Shown piece by piece: positions 24,827-33,460 of a stretch of DNA of 64,000 nucleotides. A program made the translations under genes and the position numbers. Within the stretch, counting starts at the first letter, position 1, and every line of letters begins with the position of its first letter. A model generated the notes under the pieces. That model did no database searches. It was given only the letters and a program-made list of their open reading frames with translations, and was not told the DNA's origin. Source of the DNA: Desulfomonile tiedjei (lineage in GTDB: Bacteria; Desulfobacterota; Desulfomonilia; Desulfomonilales; Desulfomonilaceae). The stretch lies in NCBI GenBank assembly GCA_016212925.1, contig JACRDF010000047.1, positions 124,001 to 188,000 on the forward strand, read 5' to 3'.

Positions 24827-27550
24827 GTGGACAGCACTATCCGCCGTGGGACAAATAACGGACAATCTCTTCGAGAACGCGCGTTCGACAAGGACGTTGC
24901 CAAGAAGGACGCCTTCGAGACCGCGTGGAAAGACTGTGAAGCCCGTTACAGACAAATTGTTGAAGATCAGACAGATCCGGTCGCCAGGTTCTGGCCCGAT
25001 GGAACGTTAACCTTCGTAAATAGGGCATATATCGGCTTCTTTCAAACGGCCGACGAGGAATTGCTGGGCGCCAGCTTTTTCGACTGCATGACTGACGAAC
25101 ATGCCTTGGAAGTGCAGAGCCGGATCAGATCGCTTGAGCCCGCAAAACCCAATTTTCGATGTGAGCACGAGATCGCGGTACGGCCCGGCGAGTTACGATG
25201 GATTAACTGGACCTTCCAAGGAATATTCGATCCAGAGGCGAACCTCGTCGAGATCCAGACAGTGGCACGAGACGTCACGGATCGCAAGCGCGCGGAAATA
25301 GCTCTGAAGAAGAGCGAAGCCCGGTACTCTCATCTGATAAACTCCATTCCGGATGGCGTGGTTGCCTATGATCCCCAAGGCAACGCCACTTACGTTAACG
25401 ACGGTTTTTCTCAGCTTTACGGATGGTCCCAGGAGGAAGTACTGGGCCGCTCTATCGAGTTTGTTCCGCCTGAAGAAAAGCAAAGGACCCTGGCCGCGTG
25501 GCAGAAAACCTTTGAAGGTGAACAAGTCCTTCTCGAAACCAAGCGGATTCACAAGAGCGGGAAGGTCCTTGAGATCCAGCTCAGGACTGCGATACTGCGC
25601 GACCGTGCGGGCAGCATAAGTGAAAGCATCGTCATTCACCGTGACATCACCGAACGCAAGAGAGCCCAGGAAGCCCTCCAGAAAGCCTACGGCGAACTTG
25701 AACTCAGGGTGGAGGAACGTACAGCGGAACTGGCTCAAATAAATGAAAAACTCCTGTCTGAAATTGCTGAACGAAAACACGCTGAAGAAAGACTCAGAGA
25801 GAGTGAATCGCGGTACAGAATGCTGGTCGAAAACGCTCCTCTGGGGATTATCTCGTGTGACTTGCAGGGCCGAATAATCCAGGTTAACTCCAATTTATTG
25901 ACTATATTGGGATCGCCATCGCCGCAGGAAACCAAGGCCGTCAACCTGCTCACGCACCCGCCGCTGGTCGAAGCCGGGATCTCGGAGGAAGTCCGTCGCT
26001 GCCTGGAAACCGGCTCTCGTGTATTCGAGTGCTCGTACACCAGCAAATGGGGGAAGTCCGCCTGGCTCAGATTTCACATGGTTCCCACAAAGGATAACCT
26101 GGGTCGAGTCAACGGAATTCAGGCCATTGTGGAAGACATAACCGACCGAAAACACGCTCAGGATGCACTATCTGAAAGCGAGGAGCGGTTCAGGGCGGTT
26201 TTCGAGACCGCCCAGGACTTGATCTTTCTCAAGGATAGAAACCTGGTGTTCACTCATGTCAACCCGGGATACCTCAGGACATTGGAGTTGGACGAATCGG
26301 AAGTCATAGGGAAAACCGGTGAGGAAATTTTCGGGGAACAGGAAGCAAACTACATCATGGACCTGGAAAACCGGGTCCTTGGCGGGCAGGTGGTGGAGGC
26401 AACATACAATTTGAGCACCTCCGGCCTGTCCAAAACGTTCCATTGTATCCGAGTGCCGATGCGCAACCGTTGGGGAGAAACGATCGGCATCTGCGGGATT
26501 GCCCGTGACGTCACCGAGCGGAGAGCCTTGGAACAACCCTGTCCACGCCCCGTGGCCCGATACAGGTCCTCGCTTATGGAACGCACTTTGGAGCAGGTCC
26601 GACTCGCGGCCCAAAGCGAGAGTATAGTGCTGTTGTTGGGAGAGAGCGGCAGTGGAAAGGATTTCCTGGCCAAATATCTCCACGATCATTCGAGGAGAGC
26701 GGGCGGGCCGTTTTTTGCGTTAAATTGTGCAGCTCTGACAGCCTCCATTGCCGAGTCGGAACTTTTCGGCCACGAACCCGGGTCTTTCACAGGGTCTCGT
26801 GGGAGAAAGCGAGGGCTGCTGGAGATGGCCGAAGGCGGGACCCTCCTTCTCAACGAGGTGGGTGAACTTTCCCAGGAACTTCAAGCCAAGCTCCTCACGT
26901 TTCTGGACACCCAATCTTTTACTCGTGTCGGGGGAGAGAAGACCATCCAGGTCAATGCCAGGTTAGTAGGAGCCACCAACCGAGACCTGGAACATGAAGT
27001 GGAACTGGGCCGGTTCAGAGAGGATTTGTACTATCGGCTTAATGTTTTCGTAATCCGAGTTCCTTCGTTGAGAGAGAGGAAGGACGATATTCCTTTTCTG
27101 GCCCGAGACCTGTTGGAAAACCTCTCCATGAAACTGGGACGCTCTGTGCCTCCTATCCTGGATGCCTCGGCACTGGATGCACTTTCCAGGTACGAGTGGT
27201 TCGGCAATGTTCGAGAGCTGAGGAACGTTCTGGAAAGGGCCCTCATTTTGTGCCGTGGCGATGTGATCAAGTCGGACGACATCAGCATTCCGAAAAGAAA
27301 GGCCGATGAGGCCGGCGATGACAAGGAGATTCCCGTTTCAGTCGATGTGTCGGGCTCCGGCAGCATGAACCAGGCGCTGGAAACGGCAAGAAGAACAATG
27401 ATTGTTGAGGCCCTGAAGCGTTGCGACGGGAATGTTTCGGCCGCGGCACGGGCTCTCGGGGTAACTCGAGATGCACTCAGATACCACATGAAGTCGCTCG
27501 ATTTGGAGCGACGGCAACCCCCCGATGGGGAGCGAGGTCGCTGGGTGTAG
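24827..27550 (+). CDS. Sigma-54-dependent activator with four PAS domains, atypical AAA+ motifs
   Basis: 907 residues. Four PAS domains lie at about 40-155, 160-285, 325-445 and 448-567, with a coiled coil near 285-325. A sigma-54 AAA+ domain spans about 580-810 and a Fis-type HTH is C-terminal (about 850-890, GNVSAAARALGVTRDALRYH). Walker A is GESGSGK (605-611). Two key sites differ from consensus: the sigma-54-contacting loop GAFTGA reads GSFTGS (652-657), and Walker B reads LLLNEVGE with Asn676 in place of Asp. It may therefore be a weak or specialised activator. The start is GTG at 24827 after GGGGAGG. It lies directly upstream of a good sigma-54 promoter and the acetate genes, its likely target. 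Confidence 0.9.
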   Translation: MDSTIRRGTNNGQSLRERAFDKDVAKKDAFETAWKDCEARYRQIVEDQTDPVARFWPDGTLTFVNRAYIGFFQTADEELLGASFFDCMTDEHALEVQSRIRSLEPAKPNFRCEHEIAVRPGELRWINWTFQGIFDPEANLVEIQTVARDVTDRKRAEIALKKSEARYSHLINSIPDGVVAYDPQGNATYVNDGFSQLYGWSQEEVLGRSIEFVPPEEKQRTLAAWQKTFEGEQVLLETKRIHKSGKVLEIQLRTAILRDRAGSISESIVIHRDITERKRAQEALQKAYGELELRVEERTAELAQINEKLLSEIAERKHAEERLRESESRYRMLVENAPLGIISCDLQGRIIQVNSNLLTILGSPSPQETKAVNLLTHPPLVEAGISEEVRRCLETGSRVFECSYTSKWGKSAWLRFHMVPTKDNLGRVNGIQAIVEDITDRKHAQDALSESEERFRAVFETAQDLIFLKDRNLVFTHVNPGYLRTLELDESEVIGKTGEEIFGEQEANYIMDLENRVLGGQVVEATYNLSTSGLSKTFHCIRVPMRNRWGETIGICGIARDVTERRALEQPCPRPVARYRSSLMERTLEQVRLAAQSESIVLLLGESGSGKDFLAKYLHDHSRRAGGPFFALNCAALTASIAESELFGHEPGSFTGSRGRKRGLLEMAEGGTLLLNEVGELSQELQAKLLTFLDTQSFTRVGGEKTIQVNARLVGATNRDLEHEVELGRFREDLYYRLNVFVIRVPSLRERKDDIPFLARDLLENLSMKLGRSVPPILDASALDALSRYEWFGNVRELRNVLERALILCRGDVIKSDDISIPKRKADEAGDDKEIPVSVDVSGSGSMNQALETARRTMIVEALKRCDGNVSAAARALGVTRDALRYHMKSLDLERRQPPDGERGRWV

Positions 27551-27601
27551 AGCTACCACGATAATAAGTTGATTTCACGCAGATAATTCACCAAATACTT
27601 C

Positions 27602-27626
27602 CATGTGGGTGCGTTGCCCCCACATG
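27602..27626. promoter_or_regulatory. Inverted repeat, possible activator site or terminator
   Basis: CATGTGGG and CCCACATG separated by 9 bases. It lies 52 bp after the activator gene and about 105-130 bp upstream of the -24 element at 27732, the usual distance for a sigma-54 activator site. No T-run follows closely, so I lean to the activator-site reading. Confidence 0.4.
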
Positions 27627-27731
27627 AACGAAAAATGCGGCCCCTCCCCCCAAATCTCCATCACCGTCCAGTCCTATCCTAATATGTTGATATATCGACT
27701 ATTAATCGGCATCACCTGTCAGCCCTTGGAT

Positions 27732-27747
27732 TGGCATATCCCTTGCA
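27732..27747 (+). promoter_or_regulatory. Sigma-54 (-24/-12) promoter
   Basis: TGGCATATCCCTTGCA. It matches the consensus TGGCACGnnnnTTGCA at 13 fixed positions or nearly so, with GG at -24 and GC at -12 at exact spacing. The activator gene is just upstream on the same strand. Transcription would start near 27758 and run toward the DUF485/actP genes. Confidence 0.72.
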
Positions 27748-27788
27748 GCTAGACGGGCACTCCTTTTCTCTGAAAGGAGGAGGTTCTG

Positions 27789-27884
27789 GTGTCGGCCTTG
27801 AGTTTGACGGCCGGGCGATGGGGACTGTCTCGGGCGTCAAAACCGGAAAAAAGACCCAGGGGTTCTAAGTTGCCGACATTATGA
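27789..27884 (+). CDS. Possible 31-residue leader peptide
   Basis: GTG at 27789 with a very strong AAAGGAGGAGG upstream, about 30 bases after the predicted sigma-54 start site. It encodes 31 basic residues (starting MSALSLTAGRWGL) and stops 16 bases before a perfect 10-bp hairpin. It has no recognisable domain. It could be a leader peptide that couples translation to the hairpin, or a chance frame. The strong ribosome site is the main support. Confidence 0.35.
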   Translation: MSALSLTAGRWGLSRASKPEKRPRGSKLPTL

Positions 27885-27900
27885 CTCCTTGCATGGATGA

Positions 27901-27926
27901 GGTCACCCCGTGGAATCGGGGTGACC
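27901..27926. promoter_or_regulatory. Perfect 10-bp hairpin in the acetate-gene leader
   Basis: GGTCACCCCG, TGGAAT, CGGGGTGACC. It lies about 145 bases into the predicted sigma-54 transcript and has no T-run. It could be an RNA control element or an operator. Confidence 0.5.
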
Positions 27927-28728
27927 ATCCCCCACAGAATTCCACGCCAGGGCATTGGCACGAATGAAGCCTGATTAGCCGAGGATCTAGTGCGCTTAAC
28001 AACCCTTAGAACCAATACCAAATCGCCTGGCAGATTGCACCGGGAATACCTGCGAAAAAAGCGCTTCGCATTTTCCGGTCCCGGCAGAGAGGTCCCTGCT
28101 TTGGCGGATTTCTGTGTCGAGCCGCAGCTCTTGGAATTCTGGAAACTCAAGAAATCGTTTGCCAGGACGCGTGCGTCGAATTTCATCATATATTGGGGTG
28201 GGATAGAACGCGCGATCAAGACAATCCGACACTCTGCCGTGCGGCCTCTGTCTCCGCGTCAGAGATATGTTTGCTTGACGGTAGTAGCCCTTCTGCTAAT
28301 TCCTTTACCCAACCCGTTGCAGTCTCTCAGGGAAGATGCCAGGCGTTGGTCTTCAAATCGCTGCGGATACAAATTGCACAGGGTTTTGTTGGTCATAGCC
28401 GTTGCACATACTGCAAAACGCAGACATTCTCGCTCCGAGTCGCCTGAAATCCCAGGCCGAACGATCTTCTTCGTCGTTGCCACAGGGCGTTCTCCACCTT
28501 CCGTTGTCGCCGTGCCACCCGGGTAGCCTCCCTTGAGGTTGCGGTTGTCACTACCCCGTTAAAACAAGACTTTCCGGAAACAATTGGTGCGGCATTGAGC
28601 GGCCCGAGCACTACAGGGGATAGTTTGTGCCGAACAACAGAGCCGCTTGAGCAGGTCAACAGCAATGCAACGCCTCCGACCACAGGCGGCGTTCCAGCTT
28701 ATCTCGAGATGAGAAAGGAGTGTTGAAG
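27927..28728. other. Long untranslated stretch before the DUF485 gene
   Basis: 800 bp with no gene I can support; frames at 27990-28526 (plus) and 27749-28219 (minus) lack ribosome sites and protein-like pattern. A weaker sigma-54-like site, TGGCACGAATGAAGC (27956-27970), has the right GG/GC spacing but a poor -12 box. The length of the leader is unusual. Confidence 0.35.
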
Positions 28729-29064
28729 GTGGCACAAACAGATTTCACTCCGGACCGGGATTGGACTGCAATAGCTAACAATCCTAAATTTCAGGAAATC
28801 TCTCGAAGGAAGATGTCTTTCCTCATCGGGTGGTGGTTATTTTCCACCATATTCTATTTCGGCCTCCCGATTGCAGCGGGCTATACCACTGAGCAGTCCG
28901 ACTTCTTTAACAAGCAGATTATCGGGCACATTCCCCTCTTGTACCTGTATGCCCTGGCGCAGTACGGTGTTTGCTTGTTTATCGCCATCTACTACGACTA
29001 CTGGGCAAACAAGACTGCGGACAGGCTCACCGGCGAATTGCTGGACGAGCTGAAGCTGAAATGA
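28729..29064 (+). CDS. yjcH: DUF485-family small membrane protein (YjcH-like)
   Basis: 111 residues with two membrane helices (about 29-50 and 70-90), typical of the protein encoded in front of the acetate symporter ActP. I start at GTG 28729 (MAQTDFTP), eight bases behind AAAGGAG; the GTG at 28720 overlaps that site. Its stop is 14 bases before the ActP start, so both are co-transcribed. It probably helps assembly or regulation of the symporter. Confidence 0.88.
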   Translation: MAQTDFTPDRDWTAIANNPKFQEISRRKMSFLIGWWLFSTIFYFGLPIAAGYTTEQSDFFNKQIIGHIPLLYLYALAQYGVCLFIAIYYDYWANKTADRLTGELLDELKLK

Positions 29065-29078
29065 GGAGGAAGAGCCAG

Positions 29079-30992
29079 ATGAAGAAAGTATGCTGTTTGA
29101 TAATTCTAGCCCTCTGCATGGGCTTACTGATTACCGTCGCGGACCCGGGGACCACCTTTGCCGATCCTGAGACCGCAATTGCCAACGCCGTGGTGGCCCA
29201 GGCCCCGGCGGCTCCCGCTTCAGCAAAGGCCAACAAGGCCCTCACTCTGGGGATGTTCATCGTAATTATCGGAATCACCCTTTACATAGTTTATTGGGCG
29301 GCCCAGCGAACCAAGACCACTGCGGACTTCTACGCGGCCCGCTCTTCCATCACAGCCTGGCAGAACGGTTGGGCTATCGCGGGCGATTACATGTCCGCTG
29401 CCACGTTTCTCGGCATGGCCGGACTCATCTGCTTGAACGGGCTTGACGGGTTCCTGTATCCCACCGGCTGGATGGTGGCTTTCGTGACCGTTCTCCTGGT
29501 CATGGCGGAACCTTGCCGTAACTCAGGCAAGTACACCGTGGGAGATGTCCTTTGCTACAGGGCCAACCCCAAACCGGTTCGTGCCTGCGCTGCGATCGCG
29601 ACCGTTGCCGTATCCACCTTCTACCTGACGGCACAAATGGTGGGCGCAGGCAAGCTGATGAATCTCCTGGTGGGAATCGACTACACATTATCCATTGTGG
29701 TAGTGGGCATTTTGATAATCATTTACGTGGTTTTCGGTGGAATGATAGCCACGACGTGGGTTCAGATCATAAAAGCCGCTCTGCTCGTGGGTGGCGGCGT
29801 CATAATTTCCATTCTCGTTCTCGCCAAACTGGGCTTCAATCCGGTAAGGCTCTTCAACGAAGTCGCAGCGAGCCCTCAAATTCAAGACTGGGTCAGAATA
29901 AAGCACTTGCAGCAAGCGGTGGCTCAACCCGGATTCGATTACGGGCAGAGATTCCTGGAGCCGGGGTTGTTCCTGAAGAACGTGTGGGATCAAGTTTCCC
30001 TCGGAATGGCCACCTGTTTGGGCACCGCGGGAATGCCTCACATCCTTATGCGCTTCTTCACGGTGCCGGACGCCAAAGCCGCTCGGAAGTCAGTGGTCGT
30101 GTCCATGTTCCTCATAGCTACCTTCTTCATACTGACAACGGTCATGGGCTACGGCGCCGCACTATTTCTGACCCCCCAGGGAATTACCGCGGTAGACCCT
30201 TCCGGAAACATGGCCAACCCACTTCTGGCTCGGTACCTGGGTAACTGGTTCCACCCATTATTCGGGGACTTCTTCCAGGCTTTTGTCTGCGCGGTTGCTT
30301 TCGCGACCATTCTGGCAGTGGTTTCCGGTCTGGTGCTTGCTTCTTCCGCTGCGATCTCCCACGACATCTACACAAACATAATCAAAGACGGCAAGGCAGA
30401 GCAGAAGCAGCAGGTAATAGCCGCCAGGATAGCCGCATTCTGCGTAGGGACCGCTGGACTGCTCATCGCACTTTGGGCAGAAACACAAAACGTGGCTCAC
30501 CTGGTTGCGCTGGCATTTGCAGTGTCCGCTGCCGGAGTCCTGCCGACTGTTGTGCTCTCTCTATTCTGGAAGAAAATGAGCACAGCGGGAATTTGTGCCG
30601 GACTAATGGTGGGAACCTTTGTCGGTATAGGTCTGGTTCTTGTCTCGCCCAACATGCAATATCCGAAGCTAATTGCGGCAGGAGACATGAAGATTGTGCA
30701 AACGCTCGAAAAGAAGCAGGCTGAAGGCGCAACTCTGAGCGAGGCAGACAAGGCCAATCTGCAAAAGGCCAAAGCCTCGTACGAGAAGAACAAAGACGGC
30801 ACCTCCCTCCTCGGGCTGGACGAACCTTGGTTCAAATTGAGAGTCCCCGCCATCGTGTGCATTCCCGCAGGGCTTTTTGCGGCTTGGTTTTTTGCCTGGC
30901 TATTTCCAAGTAAACGGGAGCAGGACCAGTTTGACGAACTCTACGTTCGCCAGACCACTGGCATCGGGGCCGCTGGGGCAGTGAGTCACTAG
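29079..30992 (+). CDS. actP: ActP-like cation/acetate symporter
   Basis: 637 residues of the sodium:solute symporter family: a signal-like N-terminus, about 13 membrane helices, FYAARSSITAWQNGWAIAGDYMSAATFLGMAG (33-residue hallmark region near residues 75-110) and GTAGMPHILMRFFTVPDAK (about 310-330). It takes up acetate and similar short acids with Na+ or H+. An insert of about 70 charged residues near 545-600 (ending in DGTSLLGLDEP) lies before the last helix and is also seen in some delta-proteobacterial relatives as far as I recall. ATG 29079 follows GAGGAGGAAGAGCC. An acyl-CoA synthetase follows. Confidence 0.93.
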   Translation: MKKVCCLIILALCMGLLITVADPGTTFADPETAIANAVVAQAPAAPASAKANKALTLGMFIVIIGITLYIVYWAAQRTKTTADFYAARSSITAWQNGWAIAGDYMSAATFLGMAGLICLNGLDGFLYPTGWMVAFVTVLLVMAEPCRNSGKYTVGDVLCYRANPKPVRACAAIATVAVSTFYLTAQMVGAGKLMNLLVGIDYTLSIVVVGILIIIYVVFGGMIATTWVQIIKAALLVGGGVIISILVLAKLGFNPVRLFNEVAASPQIQDWVRIKHLQQAVAQPGFDYGQRFLEPGLFLKNVWDQVSLGMATCLGTAGMPHILMRFFTVPDAKAARKSVVVSMFLIATFFILTTVMGYGAALFLTPQGITAVDPSGNMANPLLARYLGNWFHPLFGDFFQAFVCAVAFATILAVVSGLVLASSAAISHDIYTNIIKDGKAEQKQQVIAARIAAFCVGTAGLLIALWAETQNVAHLVALAFAVSAAGVLPTVVLSLFWKKMSTAGICAGLMVGTFVGIGLVLVSPNMQYPKLIAAGDMKIVQTLEKKQAEGATLSEADKANLQKAKASYEKNKDGTSLLGLDEPWFKLRVPAIVCIPAGLFAAWFFAWLFPSKREQDQFDELYVRQTTGIGAAGAVSH

Positions 30993-31088
30993 GCTTTCAG
31001 GGCCGAATTGAACGGAACGCCGCTTCAGGTTGTGGCCGAGGGGGCATTTTCGAGAGGCCATCTATTTCAGGCTGAGGCGGTTGGTCGA

Positions 31089-31132
31089 GCGGTTCAACCA
31101 AGGGACCTTCAGGCGGGGTCCTGGTTGAACCG
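31089..31132. promoter_or_regulatory. Long imperfect hairpin between actP and the acyl-CoA synthetase
   Basis: GCGGTTCAACCA...GGACC pairs with GGTCC...TGGTTGAACCGC (17 pairs with a two-base bulge, 8-nt loop). No T-run. It could slow RNA decay or attenuate transcription between actP and the downstream gene. Confidence 0.5.
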
Positions 31133-31185
31133 CCATTCACTAAGCTGAGAGGAAAAACCCGCAGATAAGTTGTCTGGAGGTCAAT

Positions 31186-33090
31186 ATGACATACAAAGAG
31201 GCGTTCAAAGAATCCTTGGAAAACCCGGAGGCTTTCTGGGGACGAGCCGCCGAGGAAATTGACTGGGACAAAAAATGGGACCGCGTGCTGGATCAATCTA
31301 ATACCCCATTTCTTAAATGGTTCCCCGGCGCGGTGATGAACACGTGTTTCAATGCTGTAGATCGCCACGTTCTTCGAGGCAGGGGCAATCAGAACGCGAT
31401 CATCTACGACAGCCCGGTAACCGACACCATCCGGAAATATACCTATTCCGAACTTCAAGAAAGGGTTTCCAAGCTAGCAGGCGCTCTCAAGAGCCTGGGC
31501 GTAAACAAGGGTGACCGAGTTCTCATCTACATGCCGATGATCCCCGAAGCCGTGATGGGCATGCTCGCCTGCGCCCGTTTGGGCGCTGTCCACTCGGTGG
31601 TTTTTGGAGGCTTCGCACCGAAAGAGCTGGCGATACGAATCGACGACGCTTCCCCGAAAGTCATTCTGTCCGCGTCATGCGGAATCGAGGGGAAAAAGGT
31701 TTTACCGTACAAACCCCTGCTGGATGAGGCTATCCAACTCGCGGGACCAAAGCCGGAAAAATGCATTATTCTTCAAAGGCCCCAGGCCAAGGCTGACCTC
31801 AAGCCGGGCAGAGATCTCGACTGGAACGAGATGGAAACCAATGCCACACCCGCGGAATGCGTTCCCGTGGCCTCCACTGATCCATTGTATATTCTCTATA
31901 CTTCCGGAACGACCGCGGTGCCCAAAGGTGTGGTCAGAGACAATGGCGGACACGCAGTTGCATTGATCTGGAGCATGAAGCACATCTACAACATAGATCC
32001 GGGAGACGTATACTGGGCTGCCTCGGACGTTGGCTGGGTGGTGGGCCACTCGTACATCGTGTACGCTCCATTGTTGAAAGGCGCTACGACCATAGTCTAT
32101 GAGGGTAAACCGGTCGGCACTCCGGACCCGGGACAGTTTTGGCGGGTCATTTCCCAGCACGGTGTCAAAGCTCTCTTCACCGCGCCCACCGCCATCAGAG
32201 CCATAAAGAGAGAAGATCCCAACGGAGAATATCTGAAGAATTACGATATCTCCAGGTTTGAAACGCTTTTCCTCGCGGGTGAAAGGCTGGACCCGGACAC
32301 CTATCATTGGGGCACCCAACTGCTTCAAAAACCGGTCGTCGACCATTGGTGGCAAACCGAAACCGCCTGGGCAATCTGCGGCAACTTCAAAGGTCTGGAG
32401 TATTTTCCGCCAAAGCCGGGTTCGGCGACCATGCCTATGCCGGGATACAATTTGAAGGTCCTGGATCCCGTCAGTGCCAAAGAACTCGGCCCCAACGAGA
32501 TGGGCGCCCTCGTGGTAAAACTCCCGCTCCCACCCGGAAACTTGCCGACTTTGTGGAACAATGACCAGAGATTTGTCGAGTCGTACATGGCGCCATTTCC
32601 CGGGTATTACATAACCGGAGACGGTGGGTACATCGACGAGGATGGTTATGTATTTGTCATGGGACGCACTGATGATGTTATCAACGTCGCGGGTCACAGA
32701 CTCTCCACAGGAGGCATGGAGGAGGTCCTGTCGAATCATCCGGACATTGCCGAGTGCGCGGTGATCGGTGCGGCCGATGATCTCAAGGGTCAGCTTCCCC
32801 TTGGGTTTGTAGTCCTCAAGGCAGGAGTCAATCGATCAAAAGACGAGATCGTTGCCGAGCTGGTCCAAATGGTACGCAAGGATATTGGAGCTGTCGCCGC
32901 CTTCAAGAAGGCCGTCGTAGTCGGCAGGCTGCCGAAAACTAGGTCAGGCAAAGTGTTGCGCGGCACCATGCGAAAGATAGCCGACTCGGAGCCCTACAGT
33001 GTCCCTGCCACGATAGATGACCCGACGAGTCTGAATGAAATCGAAGAGGCTTTGAAACAAATCGGTTATGCCCAGAAGGCCGCCGGCTGA
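31186..33090 (+). CDS. prpE: Acyl-CoA synthetase, propionyl/acetyl-CoA type (PrpE/ACSS3-like)
   Basis: 634 residues of the ANL superfamily, which activates acetate or propionate to the CoA thioester with ATP. Motifs: YTSGTTAVPKGVVRDNGGH (about 240-258), GWVVGHSYIVYAPLL (about 284-298), YYITGDGGY (near 478) and RSGKVLRG with the catalytic Lys (about 590). The RDNGGHAVAL stretch is typical of PrpE/ACSS3 rather than Acs, so propionate could be the main substrate. GGAGG lies six bases before the ATG. It follows the symporter, so uptake and activation are linked. Confidence 0.9.
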   Translation: MTYKEAFKESLENPEAFWGRAAEEIDWDKKWDRVLDQSNTPFLKWFPGAVMNTCFNAVDRHVLRGRGNQNAIIYDSPVTDTIRKYTYSELQERVSKLAGALKSLGVNKGDRVLIYMPMIPEAVMGMLACARLGAVHSVVFGGFAPKELAIRIDDASPKVILSASCGIEGKKVLPYKPLLDEAIQLAGPKPEKCIILQRPQAKADLKPGRDLDWNEMETNATPAECVPVASTDPLYILYTSGTTAVPKGVVRDNGGHAVALIWSMKHIYNIDPGDVYWAASDVGWVVGHSYIVYAPLLKGATTIVYEGKPVGTPDPGQFWRVISQHGVKALFTAPTAIRAIKREDPNGEYLKNYDISRFETLFLAGERLDPDTYHWGTQLLQKPVVDHWWQTETAWAICGNFKGLEYFPPKPGSATMPMPGYNLKVLDPVSAKELGPNEMGALVVKLPLPPGNLPTLWNNDQRFVESYMAPFPGYYITGDGGYIDEDGYVFVMGRTDDVINVAGHRLSTGGMEEVLSNHPDIAECAVIGAADDLKGQLPLGFVVLKAGVNRSKDEIVAELVQMVRKDIGAVAAFKKAVVVGRLPKTRSGKVLRGTMRKIADSEPYSVPATIDDPTSLNEIEEALKQIGYAQKAAG

Positions 33091-33110
33091 CGGGGTTTAA
33101 GGCCTATTTA

Positions 33111-33239
33111 ATACCAGTTCGCAATAAATAACCTGACTTTGGGTGGACAGGTGGCATGTCTCTGGAGCGAAGTCAGGTCCGCCGTTCGCAGCGGAAGGGA
33201 CATGCCGCCTGTCTTATAGGGAAAATGGCGAACTGGTAT
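33111..33239. repeat. MITE-like element with nested inverted repeats
   Basis: 129 bp with perfect 12-bp ends (ATACCAGTTCGC / GCGAACTGGTAT). An inner near-perfect inverted pair (GACAGGTGGCATGTC against GACATGCCGCCTGTC, one mismatch) is nested inside. It is non-coding and lies 20 bp after the synthetase gene. As RNA it would fold into one long stem. Confidence 0.7.
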
Positions 33240-33285
33240 AAGGCAGGGAATAAATCATAGGACCGGCAACAATCCCGTCCGATGG

Positions 33286-33319
33286 CGCCAGAGGGCTTTT
33301 GACCCATTCCCCTCTGGCG
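33286..33319 (+). terminator. Possible terminator of the synthetase transcript
   Basis: CGCCAGAGG / CCTCTGGCG stem of 9 bp with a 16-nt loop, followed by TCTAATTT, a weak T-rich tail. Confidence 0.45.
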
Positions 33320-33335
33320 TCTAATTTGATTGATG

Positions 33336-33392
33336 GTAACAGTTCACCGGGCTTCCACCGCGAGGAGGCGTGGAAGCCCGGTGAACTGTTAC
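33336..33392. repeat. Perfect 23-bp inverted repeat (hairpin) upstream of the carboxyltransferase gene
   Basis: Arms at 33336-33358 and 33370-33392 are exact reverse complements over 23 bp (starting GTAACAGTTCACC), with an 11-nt loop (CGCGAGGAGGC) that holds an SD-like GAGGAGG. The element ends 68 bp before the next gene's start. No T-run follows. Confidence 0.75.
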
Positions 33393-33460
33393 GATTGATA
33401 GCCGACGCCGCCGGTCATGGCGGCTTTAGATCCATGTAAAAACGAGATCAGGAGGATTTG

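Noticed and set aside
24579-25010. Small frame over the CTCTGCG repeat (LCALCVLCG style)
   Set aside because: This is a known mis-call over a widespread intergenic repeat; it runs into the activator gene in another frame.
27956-27970. Second sigma-54-like site TGGCACGAATGAAGC
   Set aside because: GG and GC spacing is right but the -12 box reads AAGC instead of TTGC, and a better site lies at 27732-27747.
27990-28526. 178-codon frame in the acetate leader
   Set aside because: Its codon pattern is not protein-like, there is no ribosome site, and no family is seen; an opposing frame overlaps it.
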